Source: Methanocella sp. PtaU1.Bin125 (GTDB lineage Archaea; Halobacteriota; Methanocellia; Methanocellales; Methanocellaceae). Taken from it: a stretch of 64,000 nucleotides of DNA. The stretch's first letter is position 1. Each line of letters begins with the position of its first letter. The notes beneath the pieces were generated by a model. That model ran no database searches and was not told the origin of the DNA. It saw only the letters and a list, made by a program, of their open reading frames with translations. Location of the stretch: assembly GCA_002067315.1 (NCBI GenBank), contig MVRA01000041.1, forward strand, positions 1-64,000. Direction: 5' to 3'. Positions 41,980 to 50,820 of the stretch are shown here, piece after piece. The translations under genes and the position numbers were made by a program.

Positions 41980-43002
41980 TCACCCGTACTTGACCCTCGG
42001 GTCAAGGTAAACGTATAGAATATCCACCAGCAGGTTCGATAGCACGTAGAACAGGACGATCAACAGCGCGAAGCCCATGATCGACGCGAAGTCGGTCGAG
42101 CCGATGGCCTTCACTGAGAACCGGCCGATGCCGGGCCACGCGAAGATCGTCTCCGTCATGACGGCGCCGCTCAGCAGGCCGCCGAACGCGATGCCGGCAA
42201 CGGTCGTCGTCGGGGTCAGCGCATTCCTCAACGCGTGCTTCAGGATGACTTTGCGCTCCGACAGGCCCTTGGCCCTCGCCGTTCTTATGAAGTCCTGCGT
42301 CAGGGTCTCGAGCATGCTGGACCGCATCATCCTGGTCAGGATGGCCAGCGTGATCAGGCCCAGGCAGAATGACGGCAGTATCGCGTGCCGCAGCGCCACG
42401 AAGAAGGTATCGAACTGTCCCGCGAGCAGGGCGTCGAAGGTATACATGCCCGTGACCTTCGGCGGTGCAAGAACTGTATAGGGTAGCCTCCCGTCCAGGG
42501 GGAAGATATCAAATTTGAACGAGAACCAGTACTTCAGGATCAGGCCCAGCCAGAAGATGGGCATGGAAACACCGACCAGCGCCAGTACTCTCACGATGTG
42601 GTCGGGGACCTTGTCTTTGAAGACCGCCGATAGAATGCCCAGCGGTATACCGATGATAATGGCAAAGCCCATACCCAGTATGGCCAGTTCGAGTGTCGCC
42701 GGGAAGTAGTCCTTCAGCGCCTCGATGACCGGTCGTCCGCCCTCGTTTCGTCCGGTTCGTCCCAGATCGAAATGCGCCAGGTCATTCAAGTAATAGAAAT
42801 ATTGTATAGGTAAAGGATCATCGAGATGATGAGCTGCCCTGATCGCCTTGACTGCTTCTTCCTGCCCGATTGTCTTCTCGCCCAGCCATGCGGCAGCAGG
42901 GTCTCCGATCATGTGCGACAGGAAGAATGTGATGAAACTGATCCCGATCAGAACAGGGATTAGTAGTAATATTCGTCTGATAATATAGTCGCGGAGCTTC
43001 AT
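41980..43002 (-). CDS. peptide/nickel-type ABC transporter permease (OppB/DppB-like)
   Basis: The 340-residue permease begins MKLRDYIIRRILLLIPVLIG and carries SHMIGDPAAAW and the EAA-type loop DFIRTARAKGLSERKVILKH. The ATG at 43002 sits behind AGGGGATGTCA. It pairs with the OppC-like permease to form the membrane channel. Confidence 0.92.
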   Translation of the reverse strand: MKLRDYIIRRILLLIPVLIGISFITFFLSHMIGDPAAAWLGEKTIGQEEAVKAIRAAHHLDDPLPIQYFYYLNDLAHFDLGRTGRNEGGRPVIEALKDYFPATLELAILGMGFAIIIGIPLGILSAVFKDKVPDHIVRVLALVGVSMPIFWLGLILKYWFSFKFDIFPLDGRLPYTVLAPPKVTGMYTFDALLAGQFDTFFVALRHAILPSFCLGLITLAILTRMMRSSMLETLTQDFIRTARAKGLSERKVILKHALRNALTPTTTVAGIAFGGLLSGAVMTETIFAWPGIGRFSVKAIGSTDFASIMGFALLIVLFYVLSNLLVDILYVYLDPRVKYG

Positions 43003-43040
43003 TGACATCCCCTTTGAGTTTTTATGGCTTAGTAAAAAGC

Positions 43041-43072
43041 AAGAGGCCGTACATTTACTCGTACGGCCTCTT
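43041..43072 (-). terminator. 12-pair hairpin between the binding-protein and permease genes
   Basis: AAGAGGCCGTAC (43041-43052) and GTACGGCCTCTT (43061-43072) pair perfectly with an eight-base loop. It lies between the substrate-binding protein stop (43099) and the OppB start, a place where such hairpins often protect the binding-protein message or attenuate read-through. Confidence 0.6.
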
Positions 43073-43098
43073 TATATATTTTCGCTTACTCTGTATGC

Positions 43099-44760
43099 TC
43101 ACTTATACAGGTCGTACCACATGAACCCGCTCTGCATCACGTTCCACTGGTAGCCCTTGATGTTCTTGCTGACGGCGTATCCGGCAGCGGGCTGCAGGTA
43201 GACGATGTACGGGTAGTCGGCCAGGTATCCCATCTGGATCTGGTCGCTGATCTGCTTCCTCTCCGCGTCAGACTTGGCGGTAAAGTACTGGTTGTAGTAC
43301 AGGTCGTCGATCGTCGCGTTCTTGTACTTCACCTGCTTGGCGAAGTAGACGTCAGAGATCAGGACGGGGCCGATGAAGTTGTCCGTCGTCGGGAAGTCGG
43401 CCTGCCAGCCGAGGAAGAACATGTCCAGCTCTCCCTTCTTCTGCTTGTCCAGCAGGGTGGCCCAGGTCAGCTCCTGGATATCCAGGGTGATGCCCAGGTC
43501 ATACTTTTCGACCGTGTCCTTCAGCATCAGGCAGCCGGTCTGGCGGCCGGTGTTGCCCTGGTTGAAGGAGATGACGATCGTCTGGGGGTTGGACTTGTTG
43601 AAGCCGGCTTCCTGCAGGAGCTGCTTCGCGTGTTCGGGGTTATACGTTAATACCGGGATGTTCTCGTTGAACCCGGCCAGGCCCCTGGGCACGACGCCGT
43701 GCATGAAGGCGCCGTAGCCGTAACCGACCTGTGTACGATAGGTCTCGTAGTCGAAGGACTCAACGAACGCCTGCCTGACCTTGACGTTATCGAAGGGGGC
43801 ATTGCCCTGATACATGCCGATGAAGCTGATGATCAGCGTGTCGTTGTAGATCTTGAAGTCCGCTCCGGTCGAGTTGCGGAAGACCGGCAGGTTCCTCAGG
43901 TTCTCCTGGCTGATGTCGCACTCGCCCTTGTCGAACGCAAGTACCCTCGAGTTAACGTCGGGGACGGTCCTGACGACCACACGCTCGGCCTTGGCCGGGG
44001 TCTTCCAGTAGTTCTCGTTCCTCACGAACTGGATGTTGTCCTCATGCGCCCAGGAGACGAACTTGAACGGGCCGGTGCCCGACATGTGCTCCTTCAGGTA
44101 GGTGTCGGTCCAGTTGTTGTACTTGTACGGCATGTTGGACTGCTCGAATACCTGGCTGACGATGGCCGTCGCCGGGAACGCGCAGACGTGGTACCAGTCA
44201 GGGTACGACCGGCTCAGCGTGAACTGGACCGTCAAATCGTCGATGACCTTGACCGCCTCGTTGGCGAGGTAGGCCTGGGCGTCCGCTTCGGTATTGTTCG
44301 AGTTCATCCAGTCGTCGCCGCCCTTCAGGAGGCCGCTAATGCCAGCGCCCACCCACGGGCCGTCCGGGTAGTTCATCAGCACGCCGCGGTCGAAGGTGTA
44401 CTTGACCGAGGACGCGTTGAACGCGGAGCCGTCGTGGAACGTCACGTTCGGGCGGAGCTTGAATGTCCACACGGTGAAGTCGGCGTTGTGTTCCCAGCTG
44501 GTAGCCAGTAAGCCGATGGGCTTGCTGACGTCCGGGCCCTCGTACCAGACGAGCGTCTCGTAGACGTTCTGCGTGTTGCTGTAGCACGCAGTATCATACT
44601 CCAGGCCCGGGTCCAGGGACGGCGGGTCGGAAATTGTCATCTCCACAAGTGTAAATGATTTAGTCGGAGCGGGCGTCGGCGACGTACAGCCTGCGATCAG
44701 GACAAAGGCCATGACCAGGACTGCCACGACAAAAATCGCGCTCGCAAATCTCTTATCCAT
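43099..44760 (-). CDS. peptide/nickel ABC transporter substrate-binding lipoprotein (family 5)
   Basis: The 553-residue protein has a lipoprotein signal peptide (VLVMAFVLIAGC, cysteine near residue 24) and a family 5 binding-protein body with ETLVWYEGPD, HDGSAFNASSVKYTFDRGV, and a late AGYAVSKNIKGYQW. It captures peptides, nickel complexes or similar ligands at the outer membrane face. The ATG at 44760 follows AGGTGAAATTT; the reading from 44826 would place 22 residues before the signal. It is the first gene of the five-gene operon. Confidence 0.92.
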   Translation of the reverse strand: MDKRFASAIFVVAVLVMAFVLIAGCTSPTPAPTKSFTLVEMTISDPPSLDPGLEYDTACYSNTQNVYETLVWYEGPDVSKPIGLLATSWEHNADFTVWTFKLRPNVTFHDGSAFNASSVKYTFDRGVLMNYPDGPWVGAGISGLLKGGDDWMNSNNTEADAQAYLANEAVKVIDDLTVQFTLSRSYPDWYHVCAFPATAIVSQVFEQSNMPYKYNNWTDTYLKEHMSGTGPFKFVSWAHEDNIQFVRNENYWKTPAKAERVVVRTVPDVNSRVLAFDKGECDISQENLRNLPVFRNSTGADFKIYNDTLIISFIGMYQGNAPFDNVKVRQAFVESFDYETYRTQVGYGYGAFMHGVVPRGLAGFNENIPVLTYNPEHAKQLLQEAGFNKSNPQTIVISFNQGNTGRQTGCLMLKDTVEKYDLGITLDIQELTWATLLDKQKKGELDMFFLGWQADFPTTDNFIGPVLISDVYFAKQVKYKNATIDDLYYNQYFTAKSDAERKQISDQIQMGYLADYPYIVYLQPAAGYAVSKNIKGYQWNVMQSGFMWYDLYK

Positions 44761-44862
44761 AAATTTCACCTCTCCATAATGACAATGCCAGCATGTCAAA
44801 AGAAACAGCTGGCAACTATCTACCAATATCTCTCTTATTATTACTTATTACTATCGGTTTTA

Positions 44863-44888
44863 TCGCTTAATTTTATATATATAAGCGA
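44863..44888. promoter_or_regulatory. palindromic TATA/operator region between the transporter and thrC
   Basis: TCGCTTA (44863-44869) and TAAGCGA (44882-44888) form a perfect seven-base inverted repeat around an AT-only centre ATTTTATATATA. It lies between the divergent binding-protein gene and thrC, so it could be a regulator site overlapping a TATA box. Confidence 0.5.
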
Positions 44889-45006
44889 ATAATAAATATA
44901 AAAATCGAATTATGGGAAATTTGATGATAAAACCGTGATGGCAAGCCCTGTCATAAAAAGCAAAAGCTTTAAAGGTTAATCAGTCTTCTATAATCCGGAG
45001 AGTCCA

Positions 45007-46212
45007 ATGTATCATCTCGAGTGCATCAGGTGCGGTGCGAAGTACGGGCCGGGTGAAGTCATCTATACCTGCGGAAAGTGCGGGGGCCTGCTGGACGTTG
45101 TTTACGATTATTCGAAGATCAAGCTCACCCGGGACGACCTCAAAGGTCCGATGTCCGTGTGGAAGTACGGGGCGCTGCTGCCGGTCAGCCGCGAGCCCGT
45201 GACGCTGAAGGAAGGCAACACGCCGATTTACAACATCCGGGCGATCGGGAAGGACATCGGCATGAAGGACGCCCATGTCAAGCACGAGGGCATGAACCCC
45301 AGCGGCTCCTTCAAGGACAGGGGGATGACGGTCGGCGTCACGAAGGCGCTGGAGCTGGGCATGAAGAGCGTGGCCTGCGCCTCGACGGGTAACACCTCGG
45401 CGTCGCTGGCCGTCTACGGCGCGCGGGCCGGCATCCCGGTCATCGTGCTGCTGCCCGCCGGAAAGGTGGCGCTGGGCAAGGTCGCCCAGGCGCTCATGCA
45501 CGGCTCGAAGGTCCTGAGCATCCGGGGCAACTTCGACGACGCGCTCCGCCTCGTCCGCGAGATGTGCATCGAGAACGGCATCTACCTGCTCAACTCGATC
45601 AACCCGTACCGGCTGGAAGGCCAGAAGACCATCGGCTTCGAGATCGTGGACTACTTCGGCTGGGAGGTGCCCGACCGGATCATCCTGCCCGTGGGCAACG
45701 CGGGCAACATCACGGCCATCTTCAAGGGCCTCAACGAGCTGAAGAGGCTCGGCATCATCGACCGCATCCCGAAGATGACGGCCATCCAGGCAGAGGGCAG
45801 CGCGCCCATCGTGAAGGCTATCAGAAGCGGCGCGAAAGACATCGTCCCCGAGACGCACCCGGAGACTGTCGCCACGGCGATCCGCATCGGCGACCCGGTG
45901 AACGCGGTCAAGGCGCTCAACGCCATCCGCAGCTCGGGCGGCGCCGCGGAGACGGTAACGGATGCAGAAATCCTGAACGCGCAGAAGCTGCTCGCAGTGA
46001 AGGAGGGCATCGGCGTCGAGCCCGCCTCGGCGGCTTCCGTCGCCGGCCTGATTAAGCTGCGCAACACGGGCGTCATCGATAAAGACGAGCGTGTCGTATG
46101 CGTGACGACGGGGCACCTGCTGAAAGATCCGGAGACGGTCATCAAAATGTGCGACAAGCCCGTCGAGATCGACGCGACGAAGGAAGCGATCTGCAAAGCA
46201 ATGGGATGGTAG
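45007..46212 (+). CDS. thrC: threonine synthase
   Basis: The 401-residue PLP enzyme converts O-phosphohomoserine to threonine. It has an N-terminal zinc ribbon (CIRCGAKYGPGEVIYTCGKC), the PLP lysine in NPSGSFKDRGM, the phosphate loop VGNAGNITA and the late TTGHLLKDPE. CCGGAG lies nine bases upstream of the ATG. It appears monocistronic and divergent from the transporter. Confidence 0.95.
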   Translation: MYHLECIRCGAKYGPGEVIYTCGKCGGLLDVVYDYSKIKLTRDDLKGPMSVWKYGALLPVSREPVTLKEGNTPIYNIRAIGKDIGMKDAHVKHEGMNPSGSFKDRGMTVGVTKALELGMKSVACASTGNTSASLAVYGARAGIPVIVLLPAGKVALGKVAQALMHGSKVLSIRGNFDDALRLVREMCIENGIYLLNSINPYRLEGQKTIGFEIVDYFGWEVPDRIILPVGNAGNITAIFKGLNELKRLGIIDRIPKMTAIQAEGSAPIVKAIRSGAKDIVPETHPETVATAIRIGDPVNAVKALNAIRSSGGAAETVTDAEILNAQKLLAVKEGIGVEPASAASVAGLIKLRNTGVIDKDERVVCVTTGHLLKDPETVIKMCDKPVEIDATKEAICKAMGW

Positions 46213-46358
46213 CTGGTTTTCGCGGGGCTCCCGGGGTAGCGGCACCGGGGGTGCCACCTTCCCTACTTTTCCTTAAAAAGGCCCCCCGGGTCACGACACC
46301 TGCACCCTCTAACTCTCTACAACGTTGTAGTTTGGACTCATCCTGCCATCTGTGCCAA

Positions 46359-46934
46359 TTATTCGAGCAGGAGGAGTGAGATAAGCGAAACGCGATCTTC
46401 TTTCTTGAGCACGTCGATGCCTCTCGCTTCCCAGCCTGCGCGTTCCAGCAGCCTGCCCACGTTAATGCCGCAGGACTCCAGCGACGGCCGGGCCATCAGC
46501 GGCTTTTTACATGCCCCTGTCCCGTCTTCTGCCGCGCATACCTCGCAGCCGGGGCAGTGGTTGATGCCGAAGACGAAGGCTTTTGGATAGCGGTTCAGGA
46601 AGGCGAATCGCTCCAGCCGCAGAAACGCGTCGACGGCTATGTCCATACCGCTGACACCGACCTGTATCTCGGCCTCGCCGGGCCTGGCCGGCGCGTCGTA
46701 CTTGAGCATAAACGCGGTACTGTAGCTCTCCAGCATGGCGCGCATGGCCGGCGGCTCCGGGCTATACGGCGGGCAGGTCAGGCGTCGCCCGTAGTTCGGG
46801 CAGCCGTACTGGCATTTCAGTCGTATCCAGTCCTCCACGCTGATATCCAGCGCGGATATGCGGCGGATCTCCAGGCCCAGCTCCTGTGCCAGGCTTTTCA
46901 GGTGCTGCTCGAAGTCGTCGAAAGGCATAAGCAT
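46359..46934 (-). CDS. DUF2284 metal-binding protein
   Basis: The 191-residue protein matches DUF2284 (predicted metal-binding). Cysteine motifs are CQYGCPNYGRRLTCPPYSPE (about residues 55-75) and CPGCEVCAAEDGTGACKKP (about 130-150), enough to hold one or two iron-sulfur clusters. Function is unknown; members are frequent in methanogens. No strong ribosome site is seen; the ATG at 46928 is an alternative start. Confidence 0.8.
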   Translation of the reverse strand: MLMPFDDFEQHLKSLAQELGLEIRRISALDISVEDWIRLKCQYGCPNYGRRLTCPPYSPEPPAMRAMLESYSTAFMLKYDAPARPGEAEIQVGVSGMDIAVDAFLRLERFAFLNRYPKAFVFGINHCPGCEVCAAEDGTGACKKPLMARPSLESCGINVGRLLERAGWEARGIDVLKKEDRVSLISLLLLE

Positions 46935-47180
46935 GAAAAATCTGTCGCGCGGCTATTTTTACGTTGTTCCCCGCAATGGTGAGCATCCGGCCGGATGCTG
47001 TACAAAAACGCGTTTATATGACAAGAAAGGGCCGAGATGGCTCTCCGGGCAGACATATAGGTCGGGGCTTTAATCGTCCGGTCCGATAGCCTATTCAAGA
47101 CATATACAAAAGCTTTATATGTGTGTAGTTATACTATATACCTATGATAAATAGGTATGACCTGTTAAGGAGGTAAATGA

Positions 47181-47870
47181 ATGGAACAAAATGAAAACTA
47201 CATCGACATGATCATTAACTCGCTGAAGTACGCAATATCGGATGGCGGGGCCCTTCTCTGGGGCGGTGTCGCGGCGCTGGGCAGCATGCTGCTCATCGGC
47301 CTGCCGTTCCTGTTCGGCTACATCACGCAATGCGGCCGATCGGTCCTGCAGGGTAGTGACAAGCTGCCTGCGTGGGACAACCTGGGCGGGAAGTTCACGG
47401 ACGGCATCATGATCCTGATCGTCGGGCTGGTCTTCGCGCTGATCAGCGGCCTGCTGTACGTGCTCGTGATGCCGTTCATCGTCGTCGGCGCCATTATCGA
47501 GAGCGAGCTGCTGCTGTTCGCCGGCATCCTGATGCTGCTGCCCGCCATCGCCATCAGCGCCATCGTCAGCCTGCTGATGCCGGCGGCGTGGGTCGAATAC
47601 GCGGTGACCGGCGACCTGATCCGGGCGATTAACCCGATCTGCGCGCTCCGCCTGGCGGCCAGGAACCCGATCGCGTACATCGGGGCCGTGATCGCGACCA
47701 TGATCGTTAACGCCCTCCTGTCCATCCCGGCCGCGCTGGTCGTTACGGTTCCATGGACGACGTTCATCGGGTACGCCTCGGCCGCGTATGTCTACGCCTG
47801 GTTCTACCGGCAGACGAACCTGGCCGTCCCGGTCACCGGCATGAGCGGCCCGGCTGTCGCGGCTGTATAA
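47181..47870 (+). CDS. DUF4013 membrane protein
   Basis: The 229-residue protein has five or six membrane segments, Gly/Ala/Ile rich, in the arrangement of DUF4013 proteins (PFLFGYITQCGRSVLQG, WDNLGGKFTDGIMI, AAWVEYAVTGDLIRAINP). These occur widely in methanogens and have no known function. AAGGAGG with ideal spacing precedes the ATG and AAGCTTTATATG is a probable TATA region (47110-47121). Confidence 0.82.
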   Translation: MEQNENYIDMIINSLKYAISDGGALLWGGVAALGSMLLIGLPFLFGYITQCGRSVLQGSDKLPAWDNLGGKFTDGIMILIVGLVFALISGLLYVLVMPFIVVGAIIESELLLFAGILMLLPAIAISAIVSLLMPAAWVEYAVTGDLIRAINPICALRLAARNPIAYIGAVIATMIVNALLSIPAALVVTVPWTTFIGYASAAYVYAWFYRQTNLAVPVTGMSGPAVAAV

Positions 47871-47893
47871 CATCAAATACCGTAATAGACATA

Positions 47894-47931
47894 GACACAA
47901 AGTAGCCGAACGCTCTTTGTGTCATTTTTTT
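47894..47931 (+). terminator. terminator after the DUF4013 gene
   Basis: GACACAAAG (47894-47902) pairs with CTTTGTGTC (47915-47923), and ATTTTTTTAC follows. Confidence 0.7.
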
Positions 47932-48110
47932 ACTTATAATAAATTTGGCTCCTGTGCTTTTTTCGGATCGGTCGATTCAATGAATAGGGGCTTCGTTTCC
48001 GGGGCCTGTCGCACTGATTCTCGCGATTCGTCGCGGGTATACCGTCCGTCGCATAGCCTATACAAGGCTACGACGAATGCTTCGCCAGGGCTCAGCGCAG
48101 CGCTACAAAC

Positions 48111-48258
48111 TCGCGACGATCGCGACGAAACGCGACGATCGCGACGTTTCTCAAAGAACGATTAAACAATGTTATCCTTTAACAGTCGTCGCGCCCGTCG
48201 CGTTTCGTCGCCGGACATCAGCAGATGTCCGCGTCGTCGCGGGAATGCAGTCCCACGC
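48111..48258. repeat. CGCGACG-rich inverted repeat element
   Basis: GCGACG units recur through 48111-48147. The left arm 48122-48146 pairs with the right arm 48187-48211 with two mismatches in 25. A small perfect hairpin GGACATC/GATGTCC (48213-48230) and bases 48235-48254, 18 of 20 matching window bases 1-20, follow. This suggests a dispersed intergenic element of which part lies at the window start. Confidence 0.7.
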
Positions 48259-48526
48259 TAAGCCTCCGCAAGAGTAATTCCCGAGGGCTGGACCGGAGTC
48301 CATGAAATGCATCAGTGTAACGATCTGTCAACGTTTAAAATTAGCCGCGTTCGCTGCGTTCGCTGCAGCCTTAACCGCATCCAGCGTTACGCTACATCTG
48401 GTAATGAACTGTTTGCTACCCGTCTCTCTAACCGTTTTTATTCTGGCTTTGAACCCATGCAGGTAGATCGTGAGATAACGTTTATCCGCATGGAGCGCAA
48501 TGATCAGCCAGAACTACGGGTGTTTG

Positions 48527-49390
48527 ATGATGATTAAAGCCGTGAAATGCCTGGCGCTGACAGCGCTTATCCTGGTCATCGTCGCTACTTCGATCAACTG
48601 TGTACAGCAGGGGACGGTAACTCCGGCCGCCCCGTCGCCGTCGCCGTCGCCGTCGCCGGAGCCGCTTCCCGCGGGCAACTTTACCGCGGACGAGCAAATC
48701 AACATTTACAATATCGCGACCTCGAATCCCTATGTGAAGGAGCGCATCCTGCAGACTGCCTGGCGGAGCCAGCATGAGGAAGGCGGCCGGCTGGCGGTGA
48801 ACACCAGCTACACCACGGGCGGCGTCGTCTACATGCGCTTCCACGAGATCGCCCCCGGCGTCGACCGCATGAGGGTGCTCCCGGCCGCGATCATCGTCCC
48901 CGGCAACCCGGAGACGGCCGGCATCAACGTGATCGCGTTCGTCAACGCCAGCGAGAGCCGGGTCGAGTACGTCGGCTTCGTGCCCCGCAGCGGCATGCCG
49001 GTAAACAACGCGACCTACACGTCGACCGAATACGGGCTGGACGAGCGCGACCCGGTGTGGGGCCTGCACCAGTACAACAACGTGACCATCGTCGACACCG
49101 GTTTCGTCCGGGGCATGAGCCTGACCGGGGCCCAGATCGACCAGGCGAACGTGCTGGCCATGACCAACGAGACCGTCCGCGGCTACCCCGGCACCCATAA
49201 CGCCGTGATGCGGAACGTCACCGTCCACGCCTACGAGACCGGCCACCCGTACCGCTACGTGCTGGCGTACCCGATGGTGACTATCGACGTGATGGACGGC
49301 GACACCCGTTACGATACCGTCTTCGTGCTGGCCGACCTGAAAAACAATAAGGTTGCAGGCGTCGAACACGGCCGCTCGTATCTCTGGTAA
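48527..49390 (+). CDS. predicted lipoprotein, hypothetical
   Basis: The 287-residue protein has a signal peptide ending at a cysteine (LVIVATSINC, a degenerate lipobox), then a PSPSPSPSPEP linker and a soluble domain of about 230 residues rich in beta-type sequence. I recognise no family; cysteine-poor, moderately acidic and without repeats. ATG 48527 and 48530 are both possible. GC-rich codon use matches its neighbours. Likely anchored on the outer membrane face. Confidence 0.65.
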   Translation: MMIKAVKCLALTALILVIVATSINCVQQGTVTPAAPSPSPSPSPEPLPAGNFTADEQINIYNIATSNPYVKERILQTAWRSQHEEGGRLAVNTSYTTGGVVYMRFHEIAPGVDRMRVLPAAIIVPGNPETAGINVIAFVNASESRVEYVGFVPRSGMPVNNATYTSTEYGLDERDPVWGLHQYNNVTIVDTGFVRGMSLTGAQIDQANVLAMTNETVRGYPGTHNAVMRNVTVHAYETGHPYRYVLAYPMVTIDVMDGDTRYDTVFVLADLKNNKVAGVEHGRSYLW

Positions 49391-49479
49391 AAGACGATGA
49401 AAAACGGGCCGGGCAACCGACGCATGCCCTGCCGCCGGCCGTGCGTGCGCGCGCGAGCGCCCGCCGGACGGAACATACC

Positions 49480-50652
49480 TTATTTTTGATAAGTGATGCG
49501 GTATATGACGCCGGCTTTGTCGTCGGATAGCAGCATGGACCCGTCGGGCATCTGGAGCAGATCGACCGGACGGCCCCAGGCGGTGTCGCCCTGCAGCCAG
49601 CCCTCGGCGAAGACTTCCCGGCCGGTGACCGTCCTGTTGTCGTCCAGCGTCAGGAGCTCGATCCGGTAGCCGATCGGCGTGTCCCGGTTCCAGGACCCGT
49701 GCTCGGGCACGAAGATGTTGTTCTGGTATTTTTCGGGGAACATGGTGCCGGTGTAGAACTTCATGCCCAGCGGCGACGAGTGCGCGTCCAGCTCGGCCTC
49801 TGGCAACATATAGTTATCCGGGGAGTGGCCTTTGCCGTATTCCGGGTCGATGATCGAGCGGCCGTGGACGTACGGGTACCCGAAGTGCAGGCCGTGCCGC
49901 GGGGCTTTATTGATCTCGTCCGGGGGCGCGTCGTTGCCCAGGTAGTCCCGGCCCATCTCGGCGAACCAGAGCACGCCGGTGAGCGGGTCCCAGTCGAAGC
50001 CCACGGTGTTCCGGATCCCGCGGGCGAAGACCTCATAGCCTGTGCCATCGGGCTTCATGCGGGTGATCGTGGCATACGGGTCGTCCGGGTCGCATATGTT
50101 GCATGGCGCCCCGACCGGTACGTACAACAGGCCGTCAGGGCCGAACGCGATGTACTTCCAGCCGTGCCATTCGTCTTTCGGGTACCGGTCGTATACGACG
50201 ACCGGCGCGGGCGGGTCGTTCAGCCGGGCTTCGATGTCGTCGTACCGCAGTATGCGGCTGATCTCGGCCACGTACAGCGAGCCGTTCCGGAACGCGACGC
50301 CGCTGGGCATGCGCAGGTTTCGGGCGATGGTGACGACCTCGTCAGCCTTTCCGTTCCCGTCATTGTCCCGCACGGCATAGACGCTGCCCGCGTCCCGGGA
50401 ACCGACGAATAGCGTGCCGTTCGGGCCGGGCGCCATGGCCCGGGCGTTCGGGACGTTTTCGGCAAAGATCGTGATCGAAAACCCTTCCGGGAGCCTGATC
50501 TTTTCCAGCGGTAGCGAGGAATCCTCGCCCAGTATGAGGGTGTTGCGGACAGAATCCGGGGCCATCGCCGGCTGCATCAATACAACGATGATCGCTATCA
50601 ATAAAAGGGGTATAGAAATGATCAGGAACTTGATCTCGCTGCTCAGCGTCAT
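49480..50652 (-). CDS. PQQ/sorbosone dehydrogenase-like six-bladed propeller protein
   Basis: The 390-residue protein has an N-terminal membrane anchor (FLIISIPLLLIAIIVVLM) and a glucose/sorbosone dehydrogenase-type beta-propeller: LPEGFSITIFAENVPNARAM, NGTLFVGSRDAGSVYAV, WHGWKYIAFGPDGLLYVPVG, GFDWDPLTGVLWFAEMGRD and PEHGSWNRDTPIGYR. The ATG at 50652 is chosen; the upstream half of the long open reading is antisense to the + strand lipoprotein gene. Soluble PQQ glucose dehydrogenases belong to this fold, but many members have other or unknown activity and archaea usually lack PQQ synthesis, so the reaction is open. Confidence 0.82.
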   Translation of the reverse strand: MTLSSEIKFLIISIPLLLIAIIVVLMQPAMAPDSVRNTLILGEDSSLPLEKIRLPEGFSITIFAENVPNARAMAPGPNGTLFVGSRDAGSVYAVRDNDGNGKADEVVTIARNLRMPSGVAFRNGSLYVAEISRILRYDDIEARLNDPPAPVVVYDRYPKDEWHGWKYIAFGPDGLLYVPVGAPCNICDPDDPYATITRMKPDGTGYEVFARGIRNTVGFDWDPLTGVLWFAEMGRDYLGNDAPPDEINKAPRHGLHFGYPYVHGRSIIDPEYGKGHSPDNYMLPEAELDAHSSPLGMKFYTGTMFPEKYQNNIFVPEHGSWNRDTPIGYRIELLTLDDNRTVTGREVFAEGWLQGDTAWGRPVDLLQMPDGSMLLSDDKAGVIYRITYQK

Positions 50653-50820
50653 GACCTGCACCGCTAAATCCAGAATACGGTTGAAGATGTGCCGATAAAT
50701 GGCTTTGGACACGAAAAAGCAATATATTCTAATATTTTTGGTAAATTTATCATATATTACCAGCAGCAATAAAACAATAAATAATAAATAGGCCATGACA
50801 TATATTGGCATGGAGCTATC

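Larger units (their letters stand above)
47871..48526. other. 656-base gene-less interval with repeats
   Basis: It begins with a terminator, continues with a GC-rich block of CGCGACG repeats and an inverted repeat (48111-48258), and ends in sequence with no recognisable gene. Short readings here have no homologue I recognise and no ribosome site. Confidence 0.55.

Noticed and set aside
44980-46257. Long minus-strand open reading frame opposite thrC
   Set aside because: Arg/Ala/Asp/His-rich translation with no family motif, fully antisense to a clear threonine synthase. GC-rich codons keep antisense frames open by chance.
48307-48537. Short plus-strand open frame before the 48527 lipoprotein
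   Set aside because: No ribosome site, no recognisable domain, and it runs through the start of the lipoprotein gene in another frame.
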